Assembly (NCBI RefSeq): GCF_022712195.1
Contig: NZ_JALAGY010000052.1
Location: forward strand, 1-64,000
Source of the DNA: Corynebacterium sp.
GTDB taxonomy: Bacteria > Actinomycetota > Actinomycetes > Mycobacteriales > Mycobacteriaceae
DNA: 64,000 nucleotides
Reading direction: 5' to 3'
Part shown: piece after piece, positions 1 to 9,092 of the stretch
Layout of the letters: each line of letters starts with the position of its first letter
Numbering within the stretch: position 1 is the stretch's first letter
Program-made: the position numbers and the translations under genes
Notes under the pieces: generated by a model
Databases searched by the model: none
What the model saw: only the letters and a program-made list of their open reading frames with translations
What the model was told of the DNA's origin: nothing

Positions 1-427
1 CGTCGGCCACGGTGTGGGCGCGGCTGGCCAGGGGGCCGAAGCTGGCCCGCCAGACTGTGCCGTCGTGTCCGGGGAGTCCGGCGCCGGTTCTGGTGGTGGA
101 GGTGTGCAGGGTGGCGTCGGTGCCGGGGGAGAGGATGTGGACCATGTCGACCGGTGCGTGGGCGAAGTGCAGTCCGTGTGCGGTGAGTGCGGGGCCGGTG
201 GCGGGGTCTCGCAGCAGCGGACTGACCTGGGCGAGGGGGTGGACGGCGGAGCACAGGTCGTGGATCAGTCCGGTGCCGGTCACGTCGGCGCTGCGTACGC
301 CGCCGCCGGGGGTGTCCGCGGCCTCGAGGACGGTGACGTCCAGGCCGGCGCGGGCGAGGACGAGCGCGGCGGCGAGCCCGTTCGGGCCCGAGCCGACGAC
401 GACGGCGGTGGCACCGGATCCGGACAT
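1..427 (-). CDS. FAD-dependent oxidoreductase, phytoene-desaturase-like (5' part only)
   Basis: This is the N-terminal 142 residues of a flavoprotein that runs off the left edge. A dinucleotide-binding fold opens the protein: VVVGSGPNGLAAALVLARAG (the GxGxxG loop), followed by an acidic residue at the end of strand 2 (TVLEA) and the GGGVRS flavin-contact segment. This pattern is typical of NAD(P)/FAD oxidoreductases of the phytoene dehydrogenase/amine oxidase group. The ATG at 427 begins MSGSGAT. The substrate cannot be told from this fragment. It is transcribed away from the thiolase, with about 160 nt between the two starts. Confidence 0.75.
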   Translation of the reverse strand, partial: MSGSGATAVVVGSGPNGLAAALVLARAGLDVTVLEAADTPGGGVRSADVTGTGLIHDLCSAVHPLAQVSPLLRDPATGPALTAHGLHFAHAPVDMVHILSPGTDATLHTSTTRTGAGLPGHDGTVWRASFGPLASRAHTVAD

Positions 428-586
428 GGCACCGAGCCTAGCCGCCGGGTCGATCCCGGGGGTCGTGAGGGGCTGCCGGGACCCCTGAATTCCGGTGAAA
501 ACCACGGGAACGGCACCCTGTCGGCCCGACTGGCCCATAATGGTGGGTTGAAGACACGTCCCCCGTGAAAGGTGCTTAGAACTATC

Positions 587-1807
587 ATGTCCAGCCAGCC
601 CGGCCAGTCCGGCCAGTCCCTGTCCCCGTCCCCCGAGGACATCGTGATCGTCGGTGCCGCCCGTACCGCGCAGGGCAAGATGCTCGGTGCACTCGCCTCG
701 AAGTCCGCGGTGGAGCTCGGCGCCGCGGCGCTGACCGGCGCCCTGGAGAAGGCGGGTGTGTCGGCGGAGGCCGTCGACTACGTCTACATGGGGCAGGTCG
801 TGCAGGCCGCCGCGGGACAGAACCCGGCCAAGCAGGCGGCGGTCACCGCGGGTCTGCCGATGTCGACGCCGGCGGTCACGGTGAACAAGGTCTGCCTGTC
901 AGGCCTGGACGCGGTGATCAACGGTGCCCGCATGATCCGGGTCGGGGACGCCGAGGTCGTCGTCGCCGGTGGTCAGGAATCGATGACCAACGCCCCGCAC
1001 CTGGCTGCCGGGGTGCGTGCCGGGGCGAAGTTCGGTTCCCTGGCGCTGCAGGACTCCCTGGAGCGTGACGGCCTGACGGACCCGGTGCACGGCACGGCGA
1101 TGGGGGTGGAGACCGAGGAGGGCAACACCACCCGCGGGATCACCCGTGAGGAGCAGGACGAGGTCGCCGCCCTGTCGAACCAGCGCGCCGAGGCCGCGAT
1201 CAACGACGGCACCTTCGCCGAGGAGATCGTGCCGGTGGAGGTGAGGAAGCGTCGCGAGACCGTGGTGGTGGACACCGACGAGGGTGTGCGTCCGGAGACG
1301 ACCCGGGAGGGGCTGGCGGCGCTGCGTCCGGCGTTCGCGAAGGACGGGACGATCACCGCGGCCTCGGCGTCGCAGATCTCCGACGGTGCCGCTGCGGTGG
1401 TGCTGACGTCGCGTGCCTACGCGGAGAAGAACGGGCTGCCCGTGCTCGCCGCACTCGGTGCGGCCGGTGAGACCGCCGGTCCGAACACTTCGCTGCACTC
1501 CCAGCCGTCCCAGGCGGTGTCGGCGGCGCTGGCTCGGCAGGGCTGGTCTGCCGAGGACCTGGATTTCCTCGAGGTCAACGAGGCCTTCGCCTCGGTGGTC
1601 GTGCAGTCGGTCAAGGACCTGGGTTACCCGCTGGAGAAGACGAACATCCACGGTGGAGGGATCTCCCTGGGGCACCCGATCGGTGCCTCCGGCGCCCGTC
1701 TGGTGGTCACCGCAGCCCATGAGCTGAACCGTCGCGGTGGGGGCCGGGCGGCGGTGTCGCTGTGCGGTGGCGGCGGTCAGGGTGACGCGTTGCTGCTCTG
1801 GCGCTGA
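587..1807 (+). CDS. Acetyl-CoA acetyltransferase (thiolase)
   Basis: This 406-residue degradative thiolase should interconvert acetoacetyl-CoA and two acetyl-CoA in the cytoplasm. The nucleophilic cysteine lies in NKVCLSGLDAV (about C103), the catalytic histidine in GHPIGASGARL (about H363), and the second cysteine in the closing CGGGGQGDALLL motif (about C393). I chose the ATG at 587; an in-frame GTG at 572 has no better ribosome site. It sits beside a leucine-type catabolic operon whose scoAB products make acetoacetyl-CoA, so it probably carries out the last step of that pathway. It ends 4 nt before the convergent tetR gene. Confidence 0.93.
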   Translation: MSSQPGQSGQSLSPSPEDIVIVGAARTAQGKMLGALASKSAVELGAAALTGALEKAGVSAEAVDYVYMGQVVQAAAGQNPAKQAAVTAGLPMSTPAVTVNKVCLSGLDAVINGARMIRVGDAEVVVAGGQESMTNAPHLAAGVRAGAKFGSLALQDSLERDGLTDPVHGTAMGVETEEGNTTRGITREEQDEVAALSNQRAEAAINDGTFAEEIVPVEVRKRRETVVVDTDEGVRPETTREGLAALRPAFAKDGTITAASASQISDGAAAVVLTSRAYAEKNGLPVLAALGAAGETAGPNTSLHSQPSQAVSAALARQGWSAEDLDFLEVNEAFASVVVQSVKDLGYPLEKTNIHGGGISLGHPIGASGARLVVTAAHELNRRGGGRAAVSLCGGGGQGDALLLWR

Positions 1808-1811
1808 GTCG

Positions 1812-2432
1812 TCAGCTGTTGCGGCGCAGGCCCTGCTCCAGCATCGCCGACCAGCGGGCCACGGTCCTGCGGCGGTGATCGGCGTTGTCGATGAGCACTG
1901 CGCCCAGGCCGAGACCGCGGGCGAGGTCCACGGTCATGCGCAGAAGTTCCCGGGTGGGGCCGTCGAGCATGTCGGCGTCCAGGGCGAGCGCCATGAGCTG
2001 CAGCACTTCCCGGGCGTAGCGGGCGTCGGCGGAGACGATGAGGTCGCGCAGGTCGCTCTCGGCCCCGGCGGCCGCCGACCAGACGTGCAGGGCTGCGCGG
2101 AAGGAGTCGCTGCTGAATGAGTCGACGACGAGTTCGATCACTTTCGTCGTCGACGGGTGCCCGGAGGGTTCTGTGGGGGCGGGGCCCAGGTCGGCGACGG
2201 CCTGCCGTAGGTCGCGGGTCAGACGTGTGTAGAACTCGGTGACCGTCTCCTCGATGAGGACGTCCCGGGTGAGGAAGTGGCGTTGGGCGGCGCCGCGGGA
2301 GACCCCTGCCCGGGTGGCGACGGCACTGACGGTGGTGGCGGCGGCACCGTGTTCCGACAGGGTGGCGATCGCGGCATCGAGCAGTTTCCTGCGGGTCTCG
2401 CGGCTGCGGTCCTGCTGTGGAATGGGGGGCAT
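1812..2432 (-). CDS. TetR-family regulator of the adjacent acyl-CoA catabolic operon
   Basis: This 206-residue protein has an N-terminal TetR helix-turn-helix at about residues 12-60 (RRKLLDAAIATLSEHG, then TTVSAVATRAGVSRGAAQRHF). The helical ligand-binding C-terminal half has low sequence conservation. It is divergent from accD1, the same arrangement as the TetR gene Rv2506 beside the M. tuberculosis leucine operon. By analogy it likely represses the operon and responds to an acyl-CoA intermediate; that role is inferred. Confidence 0.88.
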   Translation of the reverse strand: MPPIPQQDRSRETRRKLLDAAIATLSEHGAAATTVSAVATRAGVSRGAAQRHFLTRDVLIEETVTEFYTRLTRDLRQAVADLGPAPTEPSGHPSTTKVIELVVDSFSSDSFRAALHVWSAAAGAESDLRDLIVSADARYAREVLQLMALALDADMLDGPTRELLRMTVDLARGLGLGAVLIDNADHRRRTVARWSAMLEQGLRRNS

Positions 2433-2472
2433 GGATGCTCCGGGGATATGTGGGGAGAGCGGTCAGTTGCAT

Positions 2473-2545
2473 CAATAGTGACTCATTGTGACCGCGAGGT
2501 CCAGTTCAATCGTGTCGAGAGATGCCTGTTATCTGAGAATAGGCA
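2473..2545. promoter_or_regulatory. Candidate TetR operator region in the tetR/accD1 divergent spacer
   Basis: The 261-nt spacer between tetR and accD1 holds two imperfect inverted repeats. One is CAAT-N8-ATTG at 2473-2488, close to the tetR start. The other is TGCCT-N13-AGGCA at 2523-2545. Either could be the operator of the divergent TetR protein. The spacer is visibly more AT-rich than its surroundings (a run of A residues near 2575), as expected of a promoter region. Confidence 0.35.
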
Positions 2546-2693
2546 GGTAGACGCGTTTCTTGACCGTCGCAGAGAAAAAATCTTCAGTGATCTCTTTACG
2601 GAGTGATCTGCGTCATATAGGCTCCCTGGCAACCGAGGATCATGAGTTCTGCAAAAGTGAACCACTTGCGGACCGACCGGAAAGGACCAGGCG

Positions 2694-4346
2694 ATGGCGG
2701 CAGGGACGGCAGGGACGGCAGGCGCGCAGAGCACGGCGGAGGCCGCAGAGACCGAGGGGACCGCGGGGCCGACGGGGGCGCCCGGTTTCCGGGAACTTGT
2801 CTCCGATCTCGACGACCGGCTCCGCCGTGCCCGGCGTGGTGGAGGGGACACGGCCCGGGCACGCCACGTCGCCCGCGGGAAGATGCTCCCCCGGGACCGG
2901 GTGGACGCCCTGCTCGACCCCGGCAGCCCGTTCCTCGAGATCGCACCGTTGGCGGCCGAGGATATGTACGACGGGAGGGTCCCGGGTGCCGGTATCGTCG
3001 CCGGGGTGGGGCTGGTCGAGGGGCGCCTGTGCCTCATCGCCGCCAACGACGCCACCGTGTCGGGCGGCACCTACTACCCGGTGAGCGTGAAGAAGCACCT
3101 GCGTGCCCAGGAGATCGCGGAGCAGAACCGGCTGCCCTGCATCTACCTGGTGGATTCCGGTGGCGCGATGCTGCTGGAACAGGACCGGGTATTCCCGGAC
3201 AGGGACCACTTCGGCCGAATCTTCTACAACCAGGCACGGATGTCGGCCAGCGGCATTCCCCAACTGTCCGCGGTGATGGGGTCCTGCACCGCCGGCGGTG
3301 CCTACGTCCCGGCGATCTCCGACGAGACCGTCATCGTGGAGGGACAGGGCACGATCTTCCTTGCCGGACCTCCGCTGGTGAAGGCGGCCACGGGGGAGGA
3401 CGTCACCGCCGACGAGCTCGGTGGCGGCGCCATGCACTCCCGGGTGTCGGGGGTGACCGACCACCTCGCCGCCGACGACGCCGACGCGCTCCAACGCATC
3501 CGCGACATCGTCGCCACACTGCCGCCGGACAGCCTCGGCAGTTCAGGGGGCTCAGGGGCAGGGCCTCGGTTCCCGGCGCGCCCGCAGACCGACCTCTATG
3601 ACGTGGTGCCCACCGACGTCCGGACCCCCTACGACGCCCGTGAGGTCATCGACATCCTCGCCGACATCGGGTCGGTCCACGAGTTCAAGGCGGAGTACGA
3701 CAACTCGGTGGTCACCTCCTTCGCCCGTATCGAGGGTCACAGGGTGGGAGTGATCGCCAACAACGGCGTGATCTTCGGCGAGGGTGCGGTGAAGGCCGCG
3801 CACTTCATCGAGCTGTGCGAACAACGCGGTACCCCGCTGCTGTTCCTCCAGAACACCACCGGGTTCATGGTGGGCCGGGAGTACGAGCAGGGCGGCATCG
3901 CCAAGAACGGCGCCAAGATGGTCACCGCCGTGGCCACGGCGAGTGTGCCGAAACTGACCGTGATCACCGGCGGAGGTTTCGGTGCCGGGAATTACGCGAT
4001 GTGCGGCCGGGCCTATTCGCCACGGTTCCTGTGGGCCTGGCCGAACGCCCGGGTCGCGGTGATGGGTGGACCGCAGGCGGCGATGACACTGTCCACGGTG
4101 CGCGAGGCCAGGGTCCACCGCGACGGCGGTACCTGGAGCGACGAACAGCGTGAGGAGTTCGAGGCGCCGATCCGGGAGCTCTTCGAGGAGAAGTCCAGCT
4201 GCTGGTACGGCACCGCCCGGCTGTGGGACGACGGGGTCATCGACCCTGCCGACACCCGCCGGACCCTGGCCATGGCACTGGGCGTCTGCGCCCGGGTGCC
4301 CCGCGACGACCGTGCCGGTGACGGCTTCGGCGTCTTCCGGATGTGA
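2694..4346 (+). CDS. accD1: Acyl-CoA carboxylase carboxyltransferase (beta) subunit, probably methylcrotonyl-CoA carboxylase
   Basis: This 550-residue carboxyltransferase transfers CO2 from carboxybiotin to an acyl-CoA. N- and C-terminal crotonase-like domains are visible, with oxyanion-forming glycine segments ([14 protein letters not shown] near residue 195 and [18 protein letters not shown] near residue 425). The start is the ATG at 2694 behind AAAGGA. It is the first gene of a tight eight-gene operon and lies 13 nt before the biotin subunit. The neighbouring acyl-CoA dehydrogenase, hydratase, lyase and CoA transferase make 3-methylcrotonyl-CoA the likeliest substrate, as for AccD1 of M. 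tuberculosis. Propionyl- or geranyl-CoA remains possible. Confidence 0.88.
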   Translation: MAAGTAGTAGAQSTAEAAETEGTAGPTGAPGFRELVSDLDDRLRRARRGGGDTARARHVARGKMLPRDRVDALLDPGSPFLEIAPLAAEDMYDGRVPGAGIVAGVGLVEGRLCLIAANDATVSGGTYYPVSVKKHLRAQEIAEQNRLPCIYLVDSGGAMLLEQDRVFPDRDHFGRIFYNQARMSASGIPQLSAVMGSCTAGGAYVPAISDETVIVEGQGTIFLAGPPLVKAATGEDVTADELGGGAMHSRVSGVTDHLAADDADALQRIRDIVATLPPDSLGSSGGSGAGPRFPARPQTDLYDVVPTDVRTPYDAREVIDILADIGSVHEFKAEYDNSVVTSFARIEGHRVGVIANNGVIFGEGAVKAAHFIELCEQRGTPLLFLQNTTGFMVGREYEQGGIAKNGAKMVTAVATASVPKLTVITGGGFGAGNYAMCGRAYSPRFLWAWPNARVAVMGGPQAAMTLSTVREARVHRDGGTWSDEQREEFEAPIRELFEEKSSCWYGTARLWDDGVIDPADTRRTLAMALGVCARVPRDDRAGDGFGVFRM

Positions 4347-4359
4347 GAGAGGAAACCAC

Positions 4360-6450
4360 ATGACCGTCCCCGACACAGCCCCCGACACAGCGTTCGACAC
4401 CGTCCTGGTCGCCAACCGTGGCGAGATCGCCTGCCGCGTCATCCGGTCGGTGCACCGTGCCGGCCTCCGCGCCGTCGCCGTGTACTCCGACGCCGACGCC
4501 GGGGCGCCGCACGTGGCCGCCGCGGACACCGCCGTGCGGCTGGGACCGGCCCCCGCGACCGAGTCCTACCTGGACATCGTCCGGGTGATCGCCGCGGCCG
4601 TGGCGACCGGCGCCGGTGCCGTCCACCCCGGCTACGGCTTTCTCTCGGAGAACGCCGCCTTCGCCCGCGCCTGTCACGACGCTGGCATCGTGTTCATCGG
4701 CCCACCGGCCGAGGCCATCGCCGGGATGGGTGACAAGATCACCGCGCGTGCCACCGTCGAGGAACGCGGTGTGCCCACCGTGCCCGGTCTGTCCCGGCCC
4801 GGTCTCACCGACGAGGAGCTCGTCGCCGGGGTGACCGGCTCCGACGGCGGCGCAGGGGTGGAGTTCCCGGTGCTGGTCAAGCCATCCGCCGGAGGCGGTG
4901 GCAAGGGGATGCACGTCGTCGCGGACCCCGCGGACCTGCCGGGGGTGCTCGCCGCCGCACGGCGCGAGGCAGCCTCCACGTTCGGCGACGACACCCTGTT
5001 CATCGAGCATTTCGTGGACACTCCCCGTCATGTCGAGGTGCAGGTCATGGCTGACGCCCACGGCAATGTCATCCATCTCGGGGAACGGGAGTGTTCCCTG
5101 CAGCGCCGTCATCAGAAGGTCATCGAGGAGGCGCCGTCGGTGCTGTTGGACGTCGAGACCCGGGCACGGATCGGTGAGGCGGCCTGTGACGCCGCCCGCG
5201 CCTGCGGCTACCGCGGTGCGGGGACCGTCGAGTTCATCGTCCCGGCCGCCCGGCCCGACACCTTCTACTTCATGGAGATGAACACCCGACTGCAGGTCGA
5301 GCACCCTGTCACCGAGATGGTCACCGGGCTGGACCTGGTGGAGCTGCAGATACGCGTGGCGCAGGGCGAACCGTTGCCCGTCACCCAGGACCAGGTGACA
5401 CTGACCGGCCACGCCGTGGAGGCCAGGGTGTACGCCGAGGACCCGGCGAACGGCTTCCTTCCCACCGGGGGGAGGATCACCGCGCTGCGCTGGCCGGACG
5501 GGCCGGGGGTCCGGGTCGACGCCGGCGTGGTCGAGGGCCAGGAGGTCACCTCCGACTACGACCCGATGCTGGCCAAGGTCATCGCGCACGGTGCCGACCG
5601 GGACCGGGCGGTCGGCCGGCTGGACGCCGCGTTGGCGGACGTGCTCATCGTCGGCCCCGGCACGAACACCGACTTCAACCGTTTCCTTCTTCGTGACACC
5701 CGGGTCCGCGCCGGTGACCTGGACACCGGACTGCTCGACCGGATCGCCGACGACTTCTCACCCCCTGAGGCCCCGGGGGAGGCCGTCCTGGCCGCGGCCC
5801 TGGCATTCCGCGACGAGGCCCGGGCACAGGCGCGGGGCATCGGCCACCACGATGTGTGGGCGGCCGCGGACGGGTGGCGGCTGGGCGGGGAGACCGCGCC
5901 CTTCCGCGTCCGGCTGTCCGTGCCCGGCGCGGGGCCGACGGACGTTCTGCTGTATGAACGGGCCGACGGCGTCAGCGTCACCCGGACGGCCGTCGACACT
6001 GGAGAACTGGCCGGGCAGGACGGACCGTTCACCGTGATCGGCGGCACCGGCGGCACCGGTGGCACTGACACCACCCGGTTGCTTGCACCCGCCGGGCGCG
6101 CCTCGGCGTCCCGACGCTGGGTGACCAGACCGGTGTCCACCCCTGACGGGCCCGGCGTCGCCGTCTCCGGTGGGCCTGGCACGTGGGTGCTCCGCCGCCT
6201 GACCCTGGCCAGGGACGCGGTGGACGCCGCGGCGGGGGAGGACGACGTCCTCAGCCCGATGCCGGGCACCGTCGTCGACGTGCGTGTCGGCGACGGGGAC
6301 ACCGTCACCGCCGGTCAGCCTCTGATCGCGGTGGAGGCGATGAAGATGGAGCACTCCCTGACCGCCGCCCACGACGGGACGGTGGAGATACGGTGCGCCG
6401 TCGGCGACAAGGTCGCGGCAGGCACCGTGCTGGCCACCGTCACCGGCTGA
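4360..6450 (+). CDS. accA1: Acyl-CoA carboxylase biotin-containing (alpha) subunit
   Basis: This 696-residue protein combines biotin carboxylase and biotin carrier domains. The N-terminal domain opens with [15 protein letters not shown]. The ATP-grasp glycine loop is near residue 180 ([10 protein letters not shown]), and the catalytic region includes [15 protein letters not shown]. The C-terminal carrier domain carries the biotinylation motif EAMKMEHSL with the lysine near residue 662. The ATG at 4360 follows GAGAGG. It partners AccD1 in the 3-methylcrotonyl-CoA carboxylase proposed here. A Gly-Gly-Thr-rich stretch near residue 565 separates the catalytic and carrier parts. Confidence 0.92.
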   Translation: MTVPDTAPDTAFDTVLVANRGEIACRVIRSVHRAGLRAVAVYSDADAGAPHVAAADTAVRLGPAPATESYLDIVRVIAAAVATGAGAVHPGYGFLSENAAFARACHDAGIVFIGPPAEAIAGMGDKITARATVEERGVPTVPGLSRPGLTDEELVAGVTGSDGGAGVEFPVLVKPSAGGGGKGMHVVADPADLPGVLAAARREAASTFGDDTLFIEHFVDTPRHVEVQVMADAHGNVIHLGERECSLQRRHQKVIEEAPSVLLDVETRARIGEAACDAARACGYRGAGTVEFIVPAARPDTFYFMEMNTRLQVEHPVTEMVTGLDLVELQIRVAQGEPLPVTQDQVTLTGHAVEARVYAEDPANGFLPTGGRITALRWPDGPGVRVDAGVVEGQEVTSDYDPMLAKVIAHGADRDRAVGRLDAALADVLIVGPGTNTDFNRFLLRDTRVRAGDLDTGLLDRIADDFSPPEAPGEAVLAAALAFRDEARAQARGIGHHDVWAAADGWRLGGETAPFRVRLSVPGAGPTDVLLYERADGVSVTRTAVDTGELAGQDGPFTVIGGTGGTGGTDTTRLLAPAGRASASRRWVTRPVSTPDGPGVAVSGGPGTWVLRRLTLARDAVDAAAGEDDVLSPMPGTVVDVRVGDGDTVTAGQPLIAVEAMKMEHSLTAAHDGTVEIRCAVGDKVAAGTVLATVTG

Positions 6451-6487
6451 ACACCCCACTGATGAACAACTGTTGAGAGGAACCACC

Positions 6488-7672
6488 ATGACCACACGCA
6501 CCACCCGTTCCCTGGCCGATGACGGCCTGACGCCCGAACTCGCCGAGCTGCGCCGCACCGTCGAGGAGTTCGCCAACGAGGTCGTCGACCCGAAGGCGGC
6601 GGAGAACTACCGCAACCACACCTTCGACTACGACATCGTCGCCGGCATGGGGGAGCTCGGACTGTTCGGGCTCCCGTTCTCTGAGGAGTACGGCGGCATG
6701 GGCGGGGACTATCTCGCCCTGGGCGTGGCACTCGAGGAACTCGCCCGCGTGGACCAGTCGGTCGCCATCACCCTGGAGGGCGGCTGTTCCCTCGGCGCTA
6801 TGCCGATCTACCGGTTCGGTTCCGAGGAGCAGAAACAACGGTGGCTGCCGGACCTGCTCGCCGGACGCAGGATCGCCGGCTTCGGGCTGACCGAACCGGA
6901 GGCGGGGTCGGACGCCGGGGGGACGAAGACGACCGCCGCACTGGACGACGGCACCTGGGTGATCAACGGGTCCAAGCAGTTCATCACCAACTCCGGCACC
7001 GACATCACCTCGGTGGTCACCACCACTGCGGTCACCGGCACCCGGCAGGACGGCCGCAAGGAGATCTCGGCGATCATCGTTCCGACCGACACCCCGGGGT
7101 TCACCGCCGAGCCCGCCTACGACAAGGTCGGTTGGAACAGTTCGGACACCCACCCGCTGAGCTACGACGACGTCCGCGTGCCCGAGGAGAACCTGCTGGG
7201 CACGAGAGGCCGAGGTTTCGCCCAGTTCCTGTCCATCCTCGCCGAGGGGCGGGTGGCACTCGCCGCACTGTCCACCGGCGTGGCCCAGGGGTGCGTGGAC
7301 GAGGCGGTGGCGTACGCCCGGCAACGCACCTCCTTCGGCAACCCGATCGCCGCGTACCAGGGGGTCTCCTTCAAGATCGCGCGGATGGAGGCGCGGGCCT
7401 GGTCGGCACGTCAGGCGTGGCGTGCGGCCGCGGCGAAGATGCTTTCCGGCGCCGACTTCAGCCGGGAGGCGTCGATCGCCAAGATGGTCGCCTCGGAGGC
7501 GGCGATGGACAACGCCCGCGACGCCACCCAGGTATTCGGTGGCGCCGGGTTCATGAACGAGACCCGCGTGGCACGGCACTACCGCGACTCCAAGATCCTG
7601 GAGATCGGGGAGGGCACCACCGAGGTGCAGCTGATGCTCATCGCCCGGTCGCTCGGACTGGAGGACCGCTGA
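6488..7672 (+). CDS. fadE19: Acyl-CoA dehydrogenase, probably isovaleryl-CoA dehydrogenase
   Basis: This 394-residue flavoprotein has the usual N-terminal helical, middle beta-barrel and C-terminal helical domains. Hallmarks are the FAD/substrate segment GFGLTEPEAGSDAGG near residue 135 and the C-terminal FGGAGFMNETRVARHYRDSK with EIGEGTTEVQ. Its place between the carboxylase and a MaoC hydratase matches fadE19 in the mycobacterial cluster, where the substrate is taken to be isovaleryl-CoA. The ATG at 6488 has GAGAGG 7 nt upstream. It overlaps the next gene by one base. Confidence 0.87.
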   Translation: MTTRTTRSLADDGLTPELAELRRTVEEFANEVVDPKAAENYRNHTFDYDIVAGMGELGLFGLPFSEEYGGMGGDYLALGVALEELARVDQSVAITLEGGCSLGAMPIYRFGSEEQKQRWLPDLLAGRRIAGFGLTEPEAGSDAGGTKTTAALDDGTWVINGSKQFITNSGTDITSVVTTTAVTGTRQDGRKEISAIIVPTDTPGFTAEPAYDKVGWNSSDTHPLSYDDVRVPEENLLGTRGRGFAQFLSILAEGRVALAALSTGVAQGCVDEAVAYARQRTSFGNPIAAYQGVSFKIARMEARAWSARQAWRAAAAKMLSGADFSREASIAKMVASEAAMDNARDATQVFGGAGFMNETRVARHYRDSKILEIGEGTTEVQLMLIARSLGLEDR

Positions 7673-8190
7673 TGGCTGCCCAGAATCCGGCCCAGAATCC
7701 GGGCCAGACCGTGGAGCAACGGGGCCTGTATCTCGAGGAGTTCACCGAGGGGACGACCTACCTGCACCGTCCCGGCCGCACCGTGACGGAGGCAGACAAC
7801 ACCCTGTTCACCACGCAGACGATGAACACCCAGCCACTGCACCTCGACGCCGCGTGGGCTGCCACCCAGGAGGGTTTCCGCGGTGAACGGCTGGTCAACT
7901 CCATGTTCACCCTGTCCACGGTGGTGGGCCTGTCGGTCAGCCAGCTGACCCTCGGCACCATCGTGGCCAACCTCGGGTTCTCGGAGGTGACCTTCCCGGC
8001 ACCGATGTTCCACGGCGACACCCTCTACGCCGAGACGACTTGCCTGTCGACCCGTCGTTCGGCGTCGCGCCCGAACCAGGGCATCGTGGAACTGCGGCAC
8101 ACCGGCCGCAACCAGCACGGGGAGGTGGTGTGCACCGCGGTGCGCTCCACGCTGGTGGCCTGCCGTCCGGCGGACGGAGGCGCATCATGA
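7672..8190 (+). CDS. MaoC-like (hot-dog fold) enoyl-CoA hydratase
   Basis: This 172-residue single hot-dog domain protein is related to mycobacterial Rv2499c. The hydratase motif is visible as NTQPLHLD (conserved His) near residue 45 and VANLGFSEVTFPAPMFHGDTL in the second half. In this pathway it would hydrate 3-methylglutaconyl-CoA to 3-hydroxy-3-methylglutaryl-CoA; the exact substrate is inferred from context. Its ATG overlaps the stop of the dehydrogenase gene (TGATG) and its stop overlaps citE by four bases, which suggests translational coupling. Confidence 0.82.
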   Translation: MAAQNPAQNPGQTVEQRGLYLEEFTEGTTYLHRPGRTVTEADNTLFTTQTMNTQPLHLDAAWAATQEGFRGERLVNSMFTLSTVVGLSVSQLTLGTIVANLGFSEVTFPAPMFHGDTLYAETTCLSTRRSASRPNQGIVELRHTGRNQHGEVVCTAVRSTLVACRPADGGAS

Positions 8191-9086
8191 GGGGGCCCGC
8201 ACCGTGGGAACCGGCGGGGCCCGCCCTGCTCTTCGCCCCGGCGGACCGGCCGGAGCGGTTCGCCACCGCCGCCCGGCGCTCGGACGTCGTCATCCTCGAC
8301 CTGGAGGACGGCTGCCGCGCCGAGAACCGCCCGCAGGCCAGGCAGAACATCCTCGCCGCCGGGCGCGACGGAACCCCCGACCTCGCCCGGACCGTCGTGC
8401 GGGTGAACGCGCCGGGCACCCCGGACTTCGCGGAGGACGTGCGCACGGTCGCCGACAGTCCCTTCACCACTGTGATGGTGCCGAAGGTCGAGGGGCCGGA
8501 GGCGGTGGACGCCCTGGCCGCGGTCGACCCGGAGGCGGCGACCTGGCGGGTCCTCGCCCTGGTGGAGACCCCCCGTGGCGTTCTGTCCCTCCCGAAGATC
8601 GCCGGGCATCCGCAGGTCGACGCGCTGTGCTGGGGTGCCGAGGACCTTACCGCGGCACTGGGCGGGACCTCCTCGCGCTACGGGGCGGACGAACACCACA
8701 CGACCGGTGGCGGGCCATCCGGCCACGCCGGAGGGTACCGCGAGGTCCCGCGGTTCGTCCGCTCGTCGGTCCTGCTGCACGCCGCAGCCGCCGGGGTCAT
8801 CGCCGTCGACTCGATCCACGCCGACACCACCGACACCGCCGGAGCCTCCGCTGAGGCGGTCGACGCCGCCGCCAGCGGATTCGCCGCCACCCTGGCCATC
8901 CACCCGGCACTCGTACCGGCCATCCGGGAGGCCTACCTGCCCAGCCCGGAACAGCAGGAGTGGGCCCGCCGCGTCGCCGAAGGGGCGGCGGCCAACTCCG
9001 GCGCCTTCGCACTCGACGGCCGCATGATCGACGCCCCACTGCGTCACCAGGCCGAATCCATCCTCCGCCGCACATCCAGGAGCTGA
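8187..9086 (+). CDS. citE: CitE-like beta-hydroxyacyl-CoA lyase (HpcH/HpaI aldolase family)
   Basis: This 299-residue TIM-barrel enzyme of the citrate-lyase-beta/malyl-CoA lyase group is visible from LFAPADRPERF, the metal-ligand segment VVILDLEDGC and LVETPRGVLSLPKIA. Its M. tuberculosis counterpart Rv2498c cleaves beta-hydroxyacyl-CoA thioesters, including (R)-HMG-CoA and citramalyl-CoA. No citE partner subunits (citD, citF) are nearby, so it is not a citrate lyase component. In this operon it most likely splits HMG-CoA into acetoacetate and acetyl-CoA. The start overlaps maoC (ATGA). Confidence 0.85.
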   Translation: MRGPAPWEPAGPALLFAPADRPERFATAARRSDVVILDLEDGCRAENRPQARQNILAAGRDGTPDLARTVVRVNAPGTPDFAEDVRTVADSPFTTVMVPKVEGPEAVDALAAVDPEAATWRVLALVETPRGVLSLPKIAGHPQVDALCWGAEDLTAALGGTSSRYGADEHHTTGGGPSGHAGGYREVPRFVRSSVLLHAAAAGVIAVDSIHADTTDTAGASAEAVDAAASGFAATLAIHPALVPAIREAYLPSPEQQEWARRVAEGAAANSGAFALDGRMIDAPLRHQAESILRRTSRS

Positions 9087-9092
9087 CACACC